From: an uncultured bacterium
GTDB lineage: Bacteria > Cyanobacteriota > Vampirovibrionia > Gastranaerophilales > Gastranaerophilaceae
Length of the DNA stretch: 64,000 nt
NCBI GenBank assembly: GCA_949285255.1
Contig: CASDXV010000017.1
Span: 1-64,000 of the forward strand
Direction of reading: 5' to 3'
The notes beneath the pieces were generated by a model. It was not told the origin of the DNA and did no database searches. It worked only from the letters and a program-made list of their open reading frames with translations. The position numbers and the translations under genes were made by a program. Each line of letters starts with the position of its first letter. The first letter of the stretch is position 1. Below, in pieces: positions 34,964 through 43,569 of the stretch.

Positions 34964-35892
34964 AATACACTTATCTAAATAGCGGCGTAGATGTCTTTGG
35001 CGCTGATATGCTTGTAAAAAATATTAAAGGCATTGTAAAAAAGCAAGCAATTGGTGACTTTGCAGGTCTTTTTGAACATCCGATTTTTGAGGATTATTAC
35101 CTTGCAGCCTGCACTGACGGCGTTGGGACAAAAATTATCCCTTTAATTAAAAAAAAGGATACAAAAACTATAGCAAATGACCTTTTTGCAATGAATATAA
35201 ATGACCTTGTTTGCTGCGGGGCAAAACCGTTATTTTTTCTTGACTACATTGCACTAAACAAGCTTGATGTTGATTTGGTTTCAAATCTTATCAGTGAGTT
35301 AAATAAGGTTTTAGAAAAATATTCTTGCGCACTTTTGGGCGGCGAGACATCTGAGCTTGGAGATTTGATATTAAAAAACAACTTTGATATCTCGGGTTTT
35401 CTTGTGGGTGCGGTTAAAAAAGATAAATTAATTGATAAAAATAATGTAAAAAAGGGCGATTTGGTTGTTGCCCTTGAATCAAGCGGAGCGCATTCAAACG
35501 GCTTTAGTTTGATTAGAAAACTATATAAAGACGGGCTTTTAAGTGATGATTTGTTTGAAAAATCTCTTGCGCCTGTAAGGATTTATTATGATACGGTTCA
35601 AAAATTAAACGATAAAAAACTTGTTAAATCCTGCGCAAATATAACAGGCGGAGGGATTTTAGCTAATTTAGCAAGGAGTATTCCAAAGGGTTTAGATTTA
35701 AAAATTAACTACGATAAAATCAAACTCTCTCCTTTGTTTAAAAGGCTTTTAGAACTTGTGGGAGAAAAAGAAGCATATTCAACTTTTAACATGGGGGTAG
35801 GGTTCTGCGTTATTTGCTCTCCTTGTGATTTAGATGAAGTAATTAAAATATGTGCCGATTACAATCCTTTTATTTTGGGTGAAGTTGTATGA
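34960..35892 (+). CDS. purM: Phosphoribosylformylglycinamidine cyclo-ligase
   Basis: 310 residues, somewhat shorter than the usual 340-350. AIR synthetase closes the imidazole ring with ATP. Seen: SGVDVFGADMLV, CTDGVGTK, the FAMNINDLVCCGAKPLFFLDY block, LLGGETSELG and SSGAHSNGFSLIRK. The C-terminus stops soon after the TFNMGVGFC region; the missing residues are peripheral in known structures. ATGA overlap with purF and with purN. Confidence 0.95.
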   Translation: MKYTYLNSGVDVFGADMLVKNIKGIVKKQAIGDFAGLFEHPIFEDYYLAACTDGVGTKIIPLIKKKDTKTIANDLFAMNINDLVCCGAKPLFFLDYIALNKLDVDLVSNLISELNKVLEKYSCALLGGETSELGDLILKNNFDISGFLVGAVKKDKLIDKNNVKKGDLVVALESSGAHSNGFSLIRKLYKDGLLSDDLFEKSLAPVRIYYDTVQKLNDKKLVKSCANITGGGILANLARSIPKGLDLKINYDKIKLSPLFKRLLELVGEKEAYSTFNMGVGFCVICSPCDLDEVIKICADYNPFILGEVV

Positions 35893-36404
35893 AAAAAATC
35901 CTTGTAATGGCTTCGGGCAATGGTTCAAATTTTGAAGCTATTGTTGAATATTTTAAAAATAAAGATGTTGAAATTGAGCTTTTGTGTAACATTGAGGGCG
36001 CAAATGTCATAAACAGGGCAAAAAGGCTTAATATAAAGCATTATAGAGTAGGTTTTTGCGATACTTATGAATTTTTAAAAGAGAAAAAATACGACCTTTA
36101 TGTGCTTGCAGGCTATATGCGAATATTGCCGCATAATATCCTTACTCTTGGCAGATTTGTAAATATTCACCCCTCGCTTTTACCCCAGTTTAAAGGAATT
36201 GACGCGATTAAAAGAGCATACTTGTCAAACGCTAAAGAAACAGGCGTAACAGTTCACTATGTCGATGACGAGGTGGATTCAGGTGAAATTATTGCAAGTG
36301 AAAGGTGTAAAATTGAACCTGATATGACACTTAAAGACTTGGAAGAAAAAATCCACTCAATAGAACATAAACTCTACCCAAGAGTCATTGAGGAGATATT
36401 ATGA
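35889..36404 (+). CDS. purN: Phosphoribosylglycinamide formyltransferase
   Basis: 171 residues. It formylates GAR using 10-formyltetrahydrofolate. The catalytic Asn-His-Asp set is present: NIHPSLLPQFKG (N and H) and VDDEVDSG (D). MASGNGSNFEAI is the phosphate-binding N-terminus. ATGA overlaps with both neighbours. The formate-dependent PurT route is not needed. Confidence 0.94.
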   Translation: MKKILVMASGNGSNFEAIVEYFKNKDVEIELLCNIEGANVINRAKRLNIKHYRVGFCDTYEFLKEKKYDLYVLAGYMRILPHNILTLGRFVNIHPSLLPQFKGIDAIKRAYLSNAKETGVTVHYVDDEVDSGEIIASERCKIEPDMTLKDLEEKIHSIEHKLYPRVIEEIL

Positions 36405-37627
36405 GGGTTCTTTTGTACGGCTCGGGCGCGCGTGAGCACTCACTTGCAAAAAAAATACTTGAATCGGCGCATTTAGAAAAATTGTATCTTGCAAATACGG
36501 GGGCTTTTTTTGGACTTGGTGAGGTGGTTGAGTCCAGTGACTTTAAGGATTTAGCGCAAAAAGCAAAAAAACTTGCCATTGATATGCTTGTTGTAGGGCC
36601 TGAAGAGCCTCTGGTTAAGGGCATTTGTGATGAATTTAGAAAAGAGGGGATTTTTTCGCTCGGGCCTGATATAAAATGGGCAAAGCTTGAGGGGTCAAAG
36701 GTTTTTGCCAAAGAATTCATGGTAAAACACTCTATAAATACGGCGCCCTACATAGTAATTGAGGATAAAAATAAGATAGATAAAGCAATAGGAAAGTTTT
36801 TAAATCCGCCTGTTATAAAGGCTGACGGGCTTGCTGCGGGCAAAGGGGTTTTTGTGCCTGATAATTTTGATGAGGCAAAAGCTGTGGCACATGATTTTTT
36901 AGAGGGCAAATTTAATGACTCGTCAAAGAAAATTATCCTTGAAGAAAGGCTTTTTGGACGCGAGATTTCAGTATTTTCCATTTGGGACGGTAAAAATTTA
37001 TTGAGTTTTCCTCCCGCTATTGATTTTAAAAAGCTAAATTCATCTCCTGATGCGCCAAATACAGGCGGTATGGGTTCAATTTTTCCTTTTATTTTAGAAA
37101 AGCAAGAGCAAAAGCTTTTAGATGATTATCTTGAAAAATTAAAAGAGGCTCTAAAAGAGGAGGGGGCGGATTTTTGCGGTGTTATATACTCGGGGCTTAT
37201 GCTAAGCTGCGGCAAGTTGTATGTTCTTGAATACAATATGAGATTTGGCGACCCTGAGGTGCAATCAGTTATGTCATCTTGCAAAAATGACATTTTAGAG
37301 GTTTTCTCAAAGGCAAAAGAAAAGAGGCTGGATGAAATTGAGCTAAAATTTGCTGATGCGCCCAGCTATTGTGTGGTTTTAGCTTCTTGCGGTTATCCTT
37401 TTAACCCGCTAAAGGGTAAAAAAATTCAAAACCTTGATGCTGCTAAAAAATACGGAGTTGATGTATTTTTTGCTGGTGTGAAAAAAATGGATGATGGTTT
37501 TTATACAAACGGTGGCAGGGTTTTAAGTCTTGTAAAAAACGGTTATGGGGCGTTAGATGATATTTATCGTGTTGCAGATGAAATAAAGTTTGAGGGAAAA
37601 ATTTTTAGGGAAGATATAAGGATATAA
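36401..37627 (+). CDS. purD: Phosphoribosylamine-glycine ligase
   Basis: 408 residues. An ATP-grasp enzyme joining phosphoribosylamine and glycine. Seen: the N-terminal LLYGSGAREHSLA, VVGPEEPLVKGI, PPVIKADGLAAGKGVF (ATP-grasp), PNTGGMGS and LEYNMRFGDPEVQ. It is the last gene of the purS-Q-L-F-M-N-D run, overlaps purN by 4 bases and is closed by a strong terminator. Length is slightly below the usual 425. Confidence 0.95.
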   Translation: MRVLLYGSGAREHSLAKKILESAHLEKLYLANTGAFFGLGEVVESSDFKDLAQKAKKLAIDMLVVGPEEPLVKGICDEFRKEGIFSLGPDIKWAKLEGSKVFAKEFMVKHSINTAPYIVIEDKNKIDKAIGKFLNPPVIKADGLAAGKGVFVPDNFDEAKAVAHDFLEGKFNDSSKKIILEERLFGREISVFSIWDGKNLLSFPPAIDFKKLNSSPDAPNTGGMGSIFPFILEKQEQKLLDDYLEKLKEALKEEGADFCGVIYSGLMLSCGKLYVLEYNMRFGDPEVQSVMSSCKNDILEVFSKAKEKRLDEIELKFADAPSYCVVLASCGYPFNPLKGKKIQNLDAAKKYGVDVFFAGVKKMDDGFYTNGGRVLSLVKNGYGALDDIYRVADEIKFEGKIFREDIRI

Positions 37628-37653
37628 AAAAACCGCCCTTTTGGGCGGTTTTT
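37626..37653. terminator. Bidirectional terminator between purD and rpsR
   Basis: An 11-bp stem, AAAAACCGCCC with GGGCGGTTTTT and a TTTT loop, has T-runs on both strands. It ends the purine operon (plus) and the rpsF-ssb-rpsR operon (minus). Confidence 0.92.
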
Positions 37654-37658
37654 AAAGC

Positions 37659-37895
37659 TTAGTTTTCAAATACATAACCTATAAGAGCTGCTTCTCTTGA
37701 GCGTTTAACCGCTTTAGCAAGCATTCTTTGGTGGTATGCACAGTTGCCTGTGATTCTTCTTGGAAGAATTTTACCTGCTTCGGATAAAAATCTTTTTAAT
37801 TTAGAAGTATCTTTGTAGTCAAGAGCTTCTACCTTATCGGCACAGAAGCTGCAATTTTTTCTTTTTTTGCTGTCTTTTAGTGATTCTTTTGCCAT
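37659..37895 (-). CDS. rpsR: 30S ribosomal protein S18
   Basis: 78 residues, the usual S18 length. [25 protein letters not shown]-type block is present (about residues 46-70). Cys residues in NCSFC (14-18) and NCAYH suggest the zinc-binding (C+) form of S18. The frame is open further upstream, but the ATG at 37895 has AAGGA at good spacing and gives the standard start MAKESLKD. It follows ssb by 25 bases. rplI, often next in this operon, is absent. Confidence 0.95.
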   Translation of the reverse strand: MAKESLKDSKKRKNCSFCADKVEALDYKDTSKLKRFLSEAGKILPRRITGNCAYHQRMLAKAVKRSREAALIGYVFEN

Positions 37896-37920
37896 TTTTA
37901 TTTCCTTTTCTTTATTTTTC

Positions 37921-38319
37921 TTAGAATGGTATTTCATCTTCGTCAATTAAATCTTCGGAAATTTCTTCCGTAGCAAATTGAACAAGATTAGTATCTTTTG
38001 CAGGTGTGCTTTGTGTTTGAGCGCCGCCTGATATTTTTTCAACCGTTGAAGCGTTGATTTCAAAAATCTTTTTGTCTTTGCCGCTTGTTGTTTTTAGGGT
38101 ATTTGTTTGAAGTCTGCCCTCAACAAGTACGCTATCGCCCATTTTTACCGTTTGCTCAACGGTTTCTGCGGCATTACCCATAATAAAAACTCTTACAAGA
38201 CTTTCATCCTGCGGGTTAACATCCACTGTAAAGCTTGTTATGGGCAGGTCATTTTGTGTAAACCTTTTTTCCGGGTTTTTAACAACTTTTCCTGTGATAA
38301 AGATTTTTGCTAATGTCAT
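37921..38319 (-). CDS. ssb: Single-stranded DNA-binding protein
   Basis: 132 residues. An N-terminal OB fold (about residues 1-100, with [13 protein letters not shown] and [10 protein letters not shown]) is followed by a Gln/Ser/Thr linker and the acidic tip DEDEIPF, which recruits replication and repair proteins. It lies between rpsF and rpsR as in most bacteria, 4 bases after rpsF. The protein is shorter than E. coli SSB because the linker is short. Confidence 0.95.
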   Translation of the reverse strand: MTLAKIFITGKVVKNPEKRFTQNDLPITSFTVDVNPQDESLVRVFIMGNAAETVEQTVKMGDSVLVEGRLQTNTLKTTSGKDKKIFEINASTVEKISGGAQTQSTPAKDTNLVQFATEEISEDLIDEDEIPF

Positions 38320-38323
38320 TTTC

Positions 38324-38620
38324 TTACGCTTTCACGGCAGCTTGTTCTATAAACATTGTTCTTATAACATTTTCGTTAAGTTTTAGTTGTCTTTTGAACT
38401 CAACAACTTTGTCAGGGTCGAGATTTATTTTTAATACAGCAATAAAGCCGTCTCTAAAACCTTTAACGTCGTATGCTAATTTTTTTCTGCCCATTTTGTC
38501 AGTGTCTACAACGCTTCCGCCTAATGAGCTAACTGATTCTTCGATTTTGGCAATAACTTTATCTGCTTCATCATTATCTAAATTTGGTTTAATTGTTGCA
38601 AGCAGTTCGTATTTTTTCAT
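38324..38620 (-). CDS. rpsF: 30S ribosomal protein S6
   Basis: 98 residues; MKKYELLATIKPNLDND, KMGRKKLAYDVKGF and VIRTMFIEQ are standard S6 blocks. S6 pairs with S18 in the 30S platform. The start region (ribosome site, ATG and first codons) is duplicated as a 35-bp tandem repeat, giving a second initiation site 35 bases upstream in another frame. The known S6:S18 leader motif was not seen in the short leader. Confidence 0.95.
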   Translation of the reverse strand: MKKYELLATIKPNLDNDEADKVIAKIEESVSSLGGSVVDTDKMGRKKLAYDVKGFRDGFIAVLKINLDPDKVVEFKRQLKLNENVIRTMFIEQAAVKA

Positions 38621-38676
38621 GATTTCTCCTTATTGTACTTATCGTATTTTTTCATGATTTCTCCTTATTGTACTTA
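38607..38676 (-). repeat. 35-bp tandem duplication of the rpsF translation start
   Basis: Two identical 35-bp units, 38607-38641 and 38642-38676. Each has AAGGAG, the ATG and codons for MKKY. The copy nearer the gene starts rpsF; the upstream copy starts a 12-codon reading frame. Perfect identity points to a recent event or to selection. Confidence 0.95.
38617..38655 (-). CDS. Possible 12-residue leader peptide upstream of rpsF
   Basis: The upstream start copy encodes MKKYDKYNKEKS and stops at TGA (38619-38617), which overlaps the rpsF ATG (38620-38618). It has the same AAGGAG site as rpsF. Ribosomes ending here could re-start at rpsF, so the peptide may tune rpsF-ssb-rpsR translation. It is too short for family assignment and may be only a by-product of the duplication. 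Confidence 0.4.
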   Translation of the reverse strand: MKKYDKYNKEKS

Positions 38677-38679
38677 TGT

Positions 38680-38718
38680 TTGTTTCAAAATGCTAGCACA
38701 AACATATTTTTGAAACAA
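38680..38718 (-). promoter_or_regulatory. rpsF promoter enclosed in an inverted repeat
   Basis: On the minus strand TTGTTT (38718-38713) and TAGCAT (38695-38690) are 17 bases apart, with TGC before the -10 box. The same stretch is bounded by an 11-bp inverted repeat, TTGTTTCAAAA (38680-38690) and TTTTGAAACAA (38708-38718). The arms cover the -35 box and the edge of the -10 box, so a dimeric regulator is plausible. Confidence 0.45.
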
Positions 38719-38744
38719 CAAAAAACTTAACATATTGAAATATT

Positions 38745-39542
38745 TTATTTTTGAAAATAAACACCCTCAAAGACTTTTTTGGCAGGGCCTGTCATATAGA
38801 CGTTTTCGCCTTTGTATTCAATGGTAAGCTTACCGCCGGGCAACTCAACCGTCACGGTGTCATCCAAAAGCCCTTTTAAGATCCCTGCAACAGTTGCGGC
38901 ACATGCGCCCGTTCCGCAGGCAAGAGTTATCCCGCAGCCTCTTTCGTAGACATCAAGCTGCATTTTGTTTCGTGATTTGATTTTTACAAATTCAACATTT
39001 GTTTTTTGCGGGAAAAGCTTGTGTGATTCGATTTTTGGCCCGTATTCGCGAGCAAGTTTTGCACTGTCGTGCTCCGTAAAAATTATACAGTGGGGGTTGC
39101 CCATACTAACGGCGCTTGCGCTAAACCCTTCTACAATAAAATCTTGCGGAGTTTGTGAGTCAACGGGGATTTTTTGCGCTTCAAGAATGGGTTTACCCAT
39201 ATCAACCCTCACTCTGCCATCAGGCAAGACCTCGGGTATGATAGTGCCCGCAAGGGTTTTGACGGAGAATTTATCTTTATTAACCAGATTATGCGAGCGG
39301 ACAAATTTTGCAAAGCAGCGAATGCCGTTCCCGCACATTTGTGCAATTGACCCGTCAGAGTTGAAAAACTCCCAGCCGATATCCGTATCATCTGTTTTAA
39401 CGGGTGAAAATATACCATCTGCGCCTACGCCAAAATTTCTGTCGCACATAAGTTTAGCAAGTTCCGAGGTTGCTTTTTCTTCATTTAAAATTACAAAATC
39501 GTTGCCAAGCCCCTGCCATTTTTCAAATTTAATTTCTTTCAT
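38745..39542 (-). CDS. dapF: Diaminopimelate epimerase
   Basis: 265 residues. It converts LL- to meso-diaminopimelate for lysine and peptidoglycan. The two catalytic cysteines are C70 (QMCGNGIRC) and C209 (LACGTGACA). GLGNDFVIL is the typical N-terminus. It is the last gene of the DUF4127-waaA-dapF operon and overlaps waaA by 14 bases, with AAGGAG inside waaA. It shows that the wall uses meso-DAP. Confidence 0.95.
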   Translation of the reverse strand: MKEIKFEKWQGLGNDFVILNEEKATSELAKLMCDRNFGVGADGIFSPVKTDDTDIGWEFFNSDGSIAQMCGNGIRCFAKFVRSHNLVNKDKFSVKTLAGTIIPEVLPDGRVRVDMGKPILEAQKIPVDSQTPQDFIVEGFSASAVSMGNPHCIIFTEHDSAKLAREYGPKIESHKLFPQKTNVEFVKIKSRNKMQLDVYERGCGITLACGTGACAATVAGILKGLLDDTVTVELPGGKLTIEYKGENVYMTGPAKKVFEGVYFQK

Positions 39543-40788
39543 ATTGCTCCTTGTTGTATTCTTCTATATATTTTACGGTAAAATCCGTTGCACCTTTGTT
39601 TTTTTCTACTGCATATTTACAATTTGATTTTATTTTTTCCATATAATTTCTGTCACTAAAGAGTTCAAATATTTTTTCTTTGAGTTCTTTGGTGTCTTTA
39701 ACTACAAAAGCACAATCAAGTTCGCACAGACTTTTGTAGATGTAGCGAAAGTTTTTAATATTGGCGCCTGTTATTGTCGGCTTGCCCCAAATAGTTGCTT
39801 CAAGCGGATTGTGTCCGCCTGTTTTATTAAAACTGCCGCATATAACACACACATCTGCTGCTGAGTAGACCTTGCCCAGCTCCCCTGTTGTATCAAGGAT
39901 TATAGCGTCTTTATCATCAAAACTGTCCTCAAGACTTCTTTTGCCCCATTTAATTGCTCTTGAAATGAAGAGTTTTTCTATTTGCTCAACTTTTTCAAGG
40001 TGTCTTGGTGCTATAATGAGCTTCAAATCAGGTATTATATTTGTCAGTTCTTTGTATGTATCAATTAGCAGCTGATTTTCATCCCCATGGGTTGAAGCAA
40101 AAATTAAAACATTTTTATTAAAAGTTTTAAACAGTAGTTGATATTTGTGTTTTATGTACTCATCAGGTTCTTCAAGGTCAAATTTAATATTGCCTGATGT
40201 ATGGACTTTATTTCTATCTGCTCCGATTGAAACAAATCTTTTTGCGTCGTCTTCAGTTTGAGTGAGTATTGCAGCATAGTTATCAAGAACCTTTTTAAAG
40301 AAGAATGAGAGTTTTTTGTAGCTTTTGTATGTTCTTTCAGAAATTCTTCCGTTCACTATAAAAAGCGGTATTGCAAGCTCTCTCATTTTTTTGGCAAAAT
40401 TGGGCCAGATTTCTGTTTCCATAACTATAACCATTTTTGGATTTATGGCGTCAATTGCTTTTTTAATGGCATAATTTGTGTCGTATGGGAAATATGTTAT
40501 AACTTTGCACTTATCAGAGAGCTTATTTTTTGCAAGTTCTTGCCCTTGAGGAGTTGAGGTTGTAAGAACTATATCGCATTTTGGATTCATTTTATTTATA
40601 AGGGTTATTGCAAGCATAACTTCACCCACGGAAACCGCATGAATCCAGATTGTGCGGCTGAAGAATTTAAAATTGTACCCGCCAAATTTTTCTTTTTTGC
40701 CGGCGTTTATTTTCTTTAAAAACAGTCCCAGTATGCAAATAACAGGGATTACAAAAAAGTTGTATATAAAATTATAAACCGTGTACAT
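39529..40788 (-). CDS. waaA: 3-deoxy-D-manno-octulosonic-acid (Kdo) transferase
   Basis: A 419-residue GT-B glycosyltransferase with an N-terminal membrane anchor (about residues 5-25). It adds Kdo from CMP-Kdo to lipid IVA on the inner face of the membrane. Seen: WIHAVSVGEVMLA, TTSTPQGQELA, ETEIWPNF, VNGRISERTYKSY and the later GGHNPLEAT. It shows a lipid A-based outer membrane. It overlaps the DUF4127 gene by 17 bases. Confidence 0.93.
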   Translation of the reverse strand: MYTVYNFIYNFFVIPVICILGLFLKKINAGKKEKFGGYNFKFFSRTIWIHAVSVGEVMLAITLINKMNPKCDIVLTTSTPQGQELAKNKLSDKCKVITYFPYDTNYAIKKAIDAINPKMVIVMETEIWPNFAKKMRELAIPLFIVNGRISERTYKSYKKLSFFFKKVLDNYAAILTQTEDDAKRFVSIGADRNKVHTSGNIKFDLEEPDEYIKHKYQLLFKTFNKNVLIFASTHGDENQLLIDTYKELTNIIPDLKLIIAPRHLEKVEQIEKLFISRAIKWGKRSLEDSFDDKDAIILDTTGELGKVYSAADVCVICGSFNKTGGHNPLEATIWGKPTITGANIKNFRYIYKSLCELDCAFVVKDTKELKEKIFELFSDRNYMEKIKSNCKYAVEKNKGATDFTVKYIEEYNKEQYERN

Positions 40789-42178
40789 TAATTTCTACCT
40801 CAAAGCTCCTGTTCCAGGGAAGTGAATAGCAAGTGTCATTATAATCAAAATCTAAATAATTGGCGATTTTATTTTCGTATTCTTTTAAGTTTTGTGTTTT
40901 TTCATTTAGTGCTTCTAAAAAATCAGGAGCACTTTCTCTTACATATTTTCTAATATTTGCCTGATAAGCCCAATCGTCCATAAGCCTTATAAACATAAGC
41001 TTTTTAAACGCTATGTCGTTGTAGGTGTTATTTTTTTTCGCAAGAAATTTTGTAACAGCGCTAAAAATCGCACATCCAAGGGTATTTGCACTTGTGTTGT
41101 AAGCACAAAAACCATACAAATTAGAGTCGAGCTTTTGTTTTGTAAGTTCATTAACTAGCCCTAAATCCGCTCCGTTTGCATTTGCTATATCAGCTATAAA
41201 ATATCCTTTATCAGGCAGATTTAGAGGCTTTTTAAGACAGTTTATATGTTCACCTAAAACATAATCTCCCTGTTCAATTTCAAAATTATTAACAATAAGT
41301 TCAAGGTCGCATTTGTCTGAAATTTCACATCCTGCAAGACTCAACTGCCCCTCTGTGCATTCTTTAACGCTTATATCTTCATAGCGCGATATTTTATCTG
41401 TTTGCTCAGGGTAGATATAATTAGGTTTTATTTTTATGTTTTCATTTTTGCAAAGTGCTCTTGTAATAAGGGTTAAGGGGATTTCATCCGCCCCTGTTTT
41501 TACAAAAGCGTTAACATTTCTTTTTTTAATTTCATCGGCTAAAAACTCTGCCTCTTCGACATTTAGCCCGTACTGACCCGTGTCATCTTTTGAAAACACA
41601 AGTGTATCAAGGGTTTTATCCTCAAGCCAGTCAAGATAGAGTTTGTTTATTTCAAAATTTCTTTTTCTTGTATCAAGGTAATCGTTTAAAATGTCCTCAG
41701 GGATTTGATTGTAAACGCAGTTATAGGTTTTTTCTTTTCTTGATTTGTGTTGGTAATATGAAAACTCAAATATTCTCTTGCCCCACTGTGACCAGTAGTC
41801 TTTTTCTTCTTCGTTTATATTGTTGTTTGATATTCTCATAATGCTTGAAAAAGCGTAAACACAAGAGGCTTTTTGGGAGATTATATTTTTGAATTTTAAA
41901 ATTCTATTTTTAATTGTTGAAAAATCCTCAGAGCATCTTCTTGAGCTTACAAGGCCTCCGTAGGCAATTGTATCAAGTGATATGACTAAAATATCTACCT
42001 TGGGCAGATTTTGCAGAAAATCATAAATGCCGTTAATATCAGCGCTTAGCGTAAGCCCTCCAAGGAGATTTCTCTTTGGTAAAAAAAGTTTTATATCATT
42101 ATCCTGAGCTAAAATATCCTCTATGAGGTTATAGCATATAGGGCGGTTGTCTATCGGTATAACGGCTATTTTTTTCAT
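40772..42178 (-). CDS. DUF4127 family protein
   Basis: 468 residues. The N-terminal PIDNRPICYNLIEDI, then LPKRNLLGGL and ISLDTIAYGGLVSSRR, is the signature of DUF4127. The family's biochemical function is not known to me; its members are cytosolic with an alpha/beta look. Later it has KTGADEIPL and YFIADIANANGADLGL. It is the first gene of an operon with waaA and dapF, so a link to envelope synthesis or sugar metabolism is possible, but this is context only. Confidence 0.8.
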   Translation of the reverse strand: MKKIAVIPIDNRPICYNLIEDILAQDNDIKLFLPKRNLLGGLTLSADINGIYDFLQNLPKVDILVISLDTIAYGGLVSSRRCSEDFSTIKNRILKFKNIISQKASCVYAFSSIMRISNNNINEEEKDYWSQWGKRIFEFSYYQHKSRKEKTYNCVYNQIPEDILNDYLDTRKRNFEINKLYLDWLEDKTLDTLVFSKDDTGQYGLNVEEAEFLADEIKKRNVNAFVKTGADEIPLTLITRALCKNENIKIKPNYIYPEQTDKISRYEDISVKECTEGQLSLAGCEISDKCDLELIVNNFEIEQGDYVLGEHINCLKKPLNLPDKGYFIADIANANGADLGLVNELTKQKLDSNLYGFCAYNTSANTLGCAIFSAVTKFLAKKNNTYNDIAFKKLMFIRLMDDWAYQANIRKYVRESAPDFLEALNEKTQNLKEYENKIANYLDFDYNDTCYSLPWNRSFEVEINVHGL

Positions 42179-42249
42179 AAAATTTATTTTACATCATTTT
42201 CTGTTTGATTTACAATTGTTTTAAAATTTTAGTTGTTTTGGAGAATAAC

Positions 42250-43569
42250 TTGAAGTTCACATTTGATGAGATTATAAAGTGTACGGATGCTAAGGTTCTT
42301 TATCAAAAAGATACCTCCGGTTTGTTTGAAATATCTACCGATACGAGAAAATTGCAAAAAGGCAATATTTACCTGCCTCTTCGCGGGGAAAACTATGACG
42401 GGCATAATTTTATAAACAAAGCTCTTGAGGTCGGTGCAAAGGGATACTTTACCCAAGATAAGTTTAAAGTAAATAAAGACGCCGATTTTGTGCTTTATGT
42501 AGAAAATTCTCTTGTGGCGTATTTAAAACTTGCAAATTATATAAGAAATAAGATTAATCCAAAAGTTATAGCTATAACAGGCTCTTCAGGAAAAACAACC
42601 ACAAAAGAGATGCTATACAGTGTTTTTTCAACAAAATATAAAACTCACAAAACATATCTGAATCACAACAATGAAATAGGACTTTGCGAGACTATGTTTG
42701 CAATGGATGATGATTGTGAAGTCGCAATTGTTGAGATGGGCATGAGAAATCTTGGAGAAATAGAGCTCCTTTCGACCTATTGTGAGCCTGATATCGGCAT
42801 AATAACAAACATCGGCTCAGCCCATGTAGAACGTTTGGGCAATTTAAAAAATATAGCCCTTGCAAAGTGCGAGATTGCTTGCGGACTTAAAAAAGAGGGT
42901 ACTTTCATAAGTCCTGATTCATCAAGAATAAAGGAAAACCTTAAGTTTGACGGTGAGAAAATCTTCACTGATTACACTAAAGTAAAAAATGTAAAAATAT
43001 CTGTTTCTCACAGTGAATTTACCTACGAGAACACGGATTTTGAACTAAATGTCGAGGGCGATTATAACATTGAAAACTCTCTTTTGGTAATTGAAGCGGC
43101 TAAAAAGCTCGATATTCCTATGGATAAGATAAAGCAGGGGCTTTTAAACTATAAACCTATTGAAAAACGCTGGGAAGTCAGCGAAATTAAGGGTTTAACT
43201 TTTATAAACGACAGTTACAACGCTAACCCTGAGTCTATGAAAGCTGTTTTAAAGACATTTTTATCCGTGTATAAGCCTCCACTGGTGCTTGTTTTGGGCA
43301 ATATGGGCGAGCTTGGAAAAGATGAGATAATGTATCATAAAGAAATTGGCGAATTTCTTTATGCGTATAAGGGTATAAAGCTCCTTACGGTTGGAAATTT
43401 GGCTAAATATATTTTAAGAAATTCGACCCTTGAGGGTGTTGAATTTGAAACAAATTTTGAATGCGCAAAATATATTATTGATAACATTGAAAAAGGTTCT
43501 ACGATTTTACTTAAAGCATCTCGTGCTATGAAATTTGAAGAAATTATTGAAATGGTAGGCAGATTATGA
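42250..43569 (+). CDS. murF: UDP-N-acetylmuramoyl-tripeptide-D-alanyl-D-alanine ligase
   Basis: About 439 residues. It adds D-Ala-D-Ala to the UDP-MurNAc tripeptide in the cytosol. The P-loop is ITGSSGKTTTKEM, followed by the HNNEIGL block, EMGMRNLGEIELL and NDSYNANPESM. Start is a TTG at 42250 with GGAG 6 bases upstream; the open frame further upstream lacks a ribosome site. First gene of a six-gene plus-strand wall cluster; overlaps mraY by 4 bases. Confidence 0.94.
   Translation: MKFTFDEIIKCTDAKVLYQKDTSGLFEISTDTRKLQKGNIYLPLRGENYDGHNFINKALEVGAKGYFTQDKFKVNKDADFVLYVENSLVAYLKLANYIRNKINPKVIAITGSSGKTTTKEMLYSVFSTKYKTHKTYLNHNNEIGLCETMFAMDDDCEVAIVEMGMRNLGEIELLSTYCEPDIGIITNIGSAHVERLGNLKNIALAKCEIACGLKKEGTFISPDSSRIKENLKFDGEKIFTDYTKVKNVKISVSHSEFTYENTDFELNVEGDYNIENSLLVIEAAKKLDIPMDKIKQGLLNYKPIEKRWEVSEIKGLTFINDSYNANPESMKAVLKTFLSVYKPPLVLVLGNMGELGKDEIMYHKEIGEFLYAYKGIKLLTVGNLAKYILRNSTLEGVEFETNFECAKYIIDNIEKGSTILLKASRAMKFEEIIEMVGRL

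Noticed and set aside
38965-39627. A 220-codon plus-strand frame
   Set aside because: Antisense to dapF and the end of waaA, both confidently identified; no ribosome site or family features.
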